DNA of 26,057 nucleotides from assembly GCA_031257735.1 (NCBI GenBank), contig JAIROC010000538.1, positions 1-26,057 of the forward strand. Direction: 5' to 3'. How positions within the stretch are numbered: position 1 is the stretch's first letter; every line of letters begins with the position of its first letter. The DNA is from Bacteroidales bacterium. GTDB taxonomy: Bacteria; Bacteroidota; Bacteroidia; Bacteroidales; WCHB1-69. Below, piece after piece: positions 23,189 to 26,057 of the stretch. A model generated the notes under the pieces. It was not told the origin of the DNA, ran no database searches, and worked only from the letters and a program-made list of their open reading frames with translations. A program made the position numbers and the translations under genes.

Positions 23189-23755
23189 ATGACAAAAAAA
23201 ATTTTTGGGGGCTTATTAGCCTTTGTTATTATAGGTAGTTCAGTGTTTTTTGCTTGCAAAAAAGAGAAAATAGGGTCTAATGATATAGTCACAAATGGTT
23301 CGACAAAAGCTATAAGTACGGGTGATACCATTTATATACCAACAAATCTTGCGATATATTGTGATGATTGTAATGAGTGCTATGGTACAGGTGGTAATTG
23401 TTTACCTGAAGTAATTGTTAGACCTAAAAACATTGGAATTGACATTATACGCAATGTATTTACAGAATTGATAAACGCAGAAAATAACACTAATCCCAAT
23501 GAGATTAAGAGAAATATTGTAGCCGCGAACGTGAATATATTTCTTCAATTCATAAGTGAAGAATGGATTGATAGAATAATAAATGAGACAGGATTTGTAT
23601 CTGTTATTAATCACAATGTATACGACAAATACATCCTTTCACTTCGCTTTATAAATGGGGAAGGAGAAAATACTTATTTTATGACAGGTGATGGAACACT
23701 TATTTTTGATGCTCTATATCAAACTGTCGTATTGATGGACGGAAATGATGAATAA
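23189..23755 (+). CDS. Lipoprotein with a four-cysteine cluster, unknown function
   Basis: A 188-residue protein. It begins with a lipoprotein signal peptide (MTKKIFGGLLAFVIIG) and a lipobox-like FFAC with the acylated cysteine at residue 23, followed by KKEK. A compact cysteine cluster at residues 58, 61, 64 and 71 (CDDCNECYGTGGNC) could bind a metal or form disulfides. The rest is acidic and asparagine-rich without further cysteines. I recognise no domain. It probably sits on the periplasmic or outer-surface side of the envelope. It is preceded by a structured leader and followed 8 nt after its stop by a strong terminator, so it is a separate unit. Confidence 0.7.
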   Translation: MTKKIFGGLLAFVIIGSSVFFACKKEKIGSNDIVTNGSTKAISTGDTIYIPTNLAIYCDDCNECYGTGGNCLPEVIVRPKNIGIDIIRNVFTELINAENNTNPNEIKRNIVAANVNIFLQFISEEWIDRIINETGFVSVINHNVYDKYILSLRFINGEGENTYFMTGDGTLIFDALYQTVVLMDGNDE

Positions 23756-23763
23756 ATGAATGT

Positions 23764-23796
23764 AAACGGGTATCTGTTAAACAGATACCCGTTTTT
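23764..23796 (+). terminator. Strong rho-independent terminator
   Basis: A perfect 14-bp stem, AAACGGGTATCTGT/ACAGATACCCGTTT, with a three-base loop (TAA) is followed by a T-run. It directly follows the cysteine-cluster lipoprotein gene. It also lies inside the extended frame of the next ORF, which shows that the next gene should start downstream of it. Confidence 0.93.
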
Positions 23797-23821
23797 ACCT
23801 AATATTAAACATATTAATTAT

Positions 23822-25003
23822 ATGAAATATATATATATTTTAACTTTGCTTTTTTGTTTTAGCGCATGTAAGACGCCAACATTTGTTGAAAAGAAAATAG
23901 TAGAGTTTGAGACGGGCTTTCCCTTATTAAATTCTTTCTCTTTTGGAACTTGGTATGACAAAAAAAACAAAAAGGAATACATTTATTTTGGTAATCCATA
24001 CAGTGGTGATGCTATAGTACGATTTTTCACTCCTGATGGCAAAGTTCAATCAGAAATAGAAGATGTTCCGCTTAAAAATGGAGTAAAAGGGCTTGCAAAT
24101 ATAACATCCATTTTTGTATATGATATTGATACGATCGTAATTGTTAATGGTGGAGCTTATGCCAGTCAAATGGTGTATTTGAACAGAAAAGGAGAACGTA
24201 TTCAAAAGATAATTGTTGATAGTGTTTTCGGACAAAATGAAAGATACAGGATGTTATATTGCGCCAATCAAACTCCCCATAAACCATTTGTCTATTTACA
24301 TTTTTATTGGAATTGGGTAAATGCTGTTGATATACCCTCTTCATTCAAAAATGAATTGGAATATCATAAAGTATATTATAAAAAACACTATGAAACGCCT
24401 TCAGTATGCAGGTGGGATGTACGTGCAAACACTTATACGTTTACTGCTGCCAATATGATTCCAACATATTTCTTTCCGCAAGGAGATACTTCTTTTAATG
24501 AGAATACTTTGATACTTAGTGAGGAATTACACAATTGCTATGCTCATAAATTGTTTTTGTGGATGAGAACCAGTGATAAAATATTGGTTTTAAATCCAGA
24601 CAATTTACAGATAGAGCATTCTTTTAATATAAGTTCTAAGTATTCCCCTATTGGCATTGATCCCTTTCCTTTAAAGTTAAGAAATCAAAAACTTGCTAAT
24701 GTGAATCTTATTGGTGGTAGAATTATTCGTATATTATATGACAAAAATCGCAATTTATACTATGTTATTACGAAACATGAACTACCGGAAGAAGATATCG
24801 CATTTTCCACAGAAGCGCCTCTTTCGATTCATATTTACAATACAAAATTTGAAAAAATAAAAGAACAATATTTAGAGAGAGGAAAATACGATTACCGATT
24901 TATTTTTCTTACCTCTCAAGGACTTTATATATCACAAAATGAAAACAATAAAGATTATGACCCAGCAAAACGTAGATTTTACTTTTTTGAGATTGAAAAA
25001 TAA
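23822..25003 (+). CDS. Large lipoprotein, DUF4221-like (propeller-type)
   Basis: A 393-residue protein with a lipoprotein signal (MKYIYILTLLFCFSAC, acylated cysteine at 16). A mainly beta-strand sequence with repeating aromatic strands follows (for example ISIFVYDIDTIVIVNGG-type and TSDKILVLNPDNLQIEHSF). Near the C-terminus come IRILYDKNRNLYYVI, SIHIYNTKFEKIKE and IFLTSQGLYISQNENN. This resembles the Bacteroidota DUF4221/BF3164-type lipoproteins thought to be six-bladed propellers, but the assignment is from memory. The ATG at 23822 is used because the upstream frame to 23756 runs through a terminator. It overlaps the next gene. Confidence 0.65.
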   Translation: MKYIYILTLLFCFSACKTPTFVEKKIVEFETGFPLLNSFSFGTWYDKKNKKEYIYFGNPYSGDAIVRFFTPDGKVQSEIEDVPLKNGVKGLANITSIFVYDIDTIVIVNGGAYASQMVYLNRKGERIQKIIVDSVFGQNERYRMLYCANQTPHKPFVYLHFYWNWVNAVDIPSSFKNELEYHKVYYKKHYETPSVCRWDVRANTYTFTAANMIPTYFFPQGDTSFNENTLILSEELHNCYAHKLFLWMRTSDKILVLNPDNLQIEHSFNISSKYSPIGIDPFPLKLRNQKLANVNLIGGRIIRILYDKNRNLYYVITKHELPEEDIAFSTEAPLSIHIYNTKFEKIKEQYLERGKYDYRFIFLTSQGLYISQNENNKDYDPAKRRFYFFEIEK

Positions 25004-25448
25004 ATTAATATCCCTGATTGCATACATAAGTATAATAATGTATAGTTGTTCAGCGCAAACGCCTTATGAAAAACTAAAAATATATCTGACAAATATTTCC
25101 GATACTTTGAAGATAGATAATTATGACTGTATTTTATATGTATCAGATCAAGGTTGTCCAACATGTAGTAAATCGCTTGATATAGTAATTAAGGAATACG
25201 CTTTTAACAAGGAACATATTTTGATAATACTCAATGCCAAAGGACAACGTTTTGATATTATGCCTTATCTTGATGACAAAGTAAACAATGTAGTAAAAGA
25301 TTTTACCTCTGATTTTTATCGTTTAAGATTAGCTACAACTTCTTGTATAATAACATTAAAAAATAATGAAGTAGAACAAATCATAGAACTAAACGGACTG
25401 GAATTAAGTACACAGTTGGATTTGCTTCAAAAGATAATTTTTCAATAA
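24993..25448 (+). CDS. Thioredoxin-like CxxC lipoprotein
   Basis: Using the TTG at 24993 gives a 151-residue protein that begins as a clean lipoprotein signal (MKNKLISLIAYISIIMYSCS, cysteine at 19). A thioredoxin-like strand-helix follows, with CPTC at residues 55-58 in the context ILYVSDQGCPTCSKSL. It continues LIILNAKGQRFDIMPYLDD and ends IELNGLEL...IIFQ. Starting from ATG 24957 would place about twelve polar residues before the signal, which is less likely. The start overlaps the end of the upstream lipoprotein gene by 11 nt, suggesting coupled translation. A redox or thiol-binding role in the envelope is likely; partners are unknown. Confidence 0.65.
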   Translation: MKNKLISLIAYISIIMYSCSAQTPYEKLKIYLTNISDTLKIDNYDCILYVSDQGCPTCSKSLDIVIKEYAFNKEHILIILNAKGQRFDIMPYLDDKVNNVVKDFTSDFYRLRLATTSCIITLKNNEVEQIIELNGLELSTQLDLLQKIIFQ

Positions 25449-25490
25449 TAAAAAAATAGACTTAAAGTAAAGAGAGATATTAAATAGTAA

Positions 25491-25568
25491 AACACAGACC
25501 CATGTTCTGCATTTGCTTCAGGATATTCAGTTTTTGTAGATGTTGTAGTAGATAAAAATAAAAAATAA
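25491..25568 (+). pseudogene. Open 3'-end fragment preceding the small membrane protein gene
   Basis: A 25-codon open stretch without a start codon encodes DPCSAFASGYSVFVDVVVDK and ends in a TAA that overlaps the next ATG as TAATG. Overlapping stop-start junctions are typical of genuine gene pairs. This may be the end of a gene whose 5' part was lost, or a very short unrecognised gene. It is bounded upstream by an in-frame stop at 25488. The evidence is compositional only. Confidence 0.25.
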
Positions 25569-25825
25569 TGAAAGGTATGACGCCTAAAAGAAAATTATTT
25601 ATTAGAACCTTTCTTGCCTTTCTTTTTATTGGGTTCTTCCCGATATTGACACTAACTTATATCAGAGATAAAATATATCCTTGGACAATGATAACAAAAA
25701 CGCCAATAGTAGCTATTCTATTTGTGATAGTTATTTTTGGAATAAGTTACTATATCGTTTATGATACGTATAAAGACAAAAAGATAAAAGATAAAAAGGA
25801 TAGATGTGAAGAAAATGAAACTTAA
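25568..25825 (+). CDS. Small two-helix membrane protein
   Basis: An 85-residue protein with two transmembrane segments, at about residues 12-30 (FIRTFLAFLFIGFFPILTL) and 45-64 (TPIVAILFVIVIFGISYYIV). The N-terminus is positively charged, and the C-terminal tail is very lysine/aspartate-rich. It is probably an inner-membrane protein with both ends in the cytoplasm. ATG 25568 is given; ATG 25577 (MTPKRKL) is also possible. I do not recognise a family. It lies 119 nt after the thioredoxin-like gene on the same strand and may belong to the same group of genes. Confidence 0.55.
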   Translation: MKGMTPKRKLFIRTFLAFLFIGFFPILTLTYIRDKIYPWTMITKTPIVAILFVIVIFGISYYIVYDTYKDKKIKDKKDRCEENET

Positions 25826-25843
25826 AAAAGGAATAAATAGAGC

Positions 25844-25944
25844 CTGTCTATAAAGTACAAAAAAGTAATCATCAACGCCGTCCAAACAGTGCCGTCATTG
25901 CGGGAAGCGCTTTTGAAATAACCCTATTTGTACTTTATAGACAG
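25844..25944. mobile_element. MITE-like element with 18-bp terminal inverted repeats
   Basis: Perfect 18-bp inverted repeats (CTGTCTATAAAGTACAAA at 25844-25861 and its complement at 25927-25944) enclose 65 nt without coding capacity. TAAATAG occurs on both sides, at 25834-25840 and 25949-25955, and could be a target-site duplication if the ends include a few extra bases. The interior contains CGTCATTGCGGGAAGCGC, similar to a widespread dispersed repeat motif. A non-autonomous insertion element is the simplest reading. No matching transposase is in the window. Confidence 0.6.
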
Positions 25945-25963
25945 ACACTAAATAGTGTCTGTC
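25940..25963. repeat. Palindrome overlapping the MITE right end
   Basis: GACAGACACTA and TAGTGTCTGTC form a perfect 11-bp inverted repeat around AA. The left arm shares its first five bases with the MITE terminus, so the two structures are nested and mutually exclusive as hairpins. It may be the junction of two insertions. Confidence 0.55.
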
Positions 25964-26019
25964 CGAAAACGCATAAATTCATTTCTTCAATGTATAATTG
26001 TAATCAGAGAATAACGGTA

Positions 26020-26057
26020 AAGGGCTGAAAGCCCGCAATCAATAGCACAGGGCAACG
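26020..26057. repeat. REP-like dispersed repeat, right copy (cut by window end)
   Basis: All 38 nt are identical and in the same orientation to 67-104, including the GGGCT-GAA-AGCCC hairpin and the left arm of the next one. The repeat continues beyond the window. Confidence 0.75.

Noticed and set aside
23756..23821. Upstream extension of the DUF4221-like lipoprotein to the ATG at 23756
   Set aside because: The extension runs through a perfect 14-bp terminator hairpin and would bury the lipoprotein signal peptide. The ATG at 23822 is better.

Overview
The window reads as part of the chromosome of an AT-rich member of the Bacteroidota, most likely order Bacteroidales. Four things point there: ribosomal and RNA-polymerase proteins that resemble Bacteroidales/Flavobacteria versions; Bacteroidota-type promoter -7 boxes (TAnnTTTG) at plausible distances from genes; a secreted protein ending in a type IX secretion (T9SS) C-terminal domain; and many lipoprotein and TonB-receptor genes without strong Shine-Dalgarno sequences. 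Genus cannot be fixed from the sequence.

Region 1 (about 1-15,130, all genes on the minus strand) is core information-processing DNA. In transcription order from the right it runs: promoter, tRNA-Thr(TGT), tRNA-Tyr(GTA), tRNA-Gly(TCC), tRNA-Thr(GGT), tuf, tRNA-Trp(CCA), secE, nusG, rplK, rplA, rplJ, rplL, rpoB, rpoC, a DUF3467 gene, a perfect hairpin terminator, and a CNNM/CorC-type membrane protein gene. The tRNA-tuf order matches E. coli thrU-tyrU-glyT-thrT-tufB. Unusual points are two proline replacements beside the rifampicin-region core of RpoB, a 14-nt inverted repeat bracketing tRNA-Trp and secE, and a candidate internal promoter with a structured leader before nusG.

Region 2 (about 15,130-15,950) is a non-coding divergent promoter region. 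Region 3 (15,947-22,210, plus strand) holds a T9SS cargo protein with an Omp28/thioredoxin-like CxxC segment, a strong terminator, a FemAB/GNAT-type acyltransferase-like protein, and a TonB-dependent receptor followed 4 nt later by tcdA.

Region 4 (22,211-26,057) is accessory. It has a solitary group II intron domain V-VI remnant in front of a 110-bp direct duplication. Each duplicated copy starts a short open frame, and the second has a consensus promoter. A structured, pseudoknot-capable stretch follows, then a group of small envelope genes: a cysteine-cluster lipoprotein, a large DUF4221-like lipoprotein, an overlapping CxxC thioredoxin-like lipoprotein, and a two-helix membrane protein. 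The window ends in a MITE-like inverted-repeat element and a REP-like repeat; 38 nt of that repeat also occur at the left end. The best candidates for something undescribed are the intron-remnant/duplicated small-ORF locus, the pseudoknot-capable leader, and the lipoprotein group. All functional statements come from reading the sequence without database searches.
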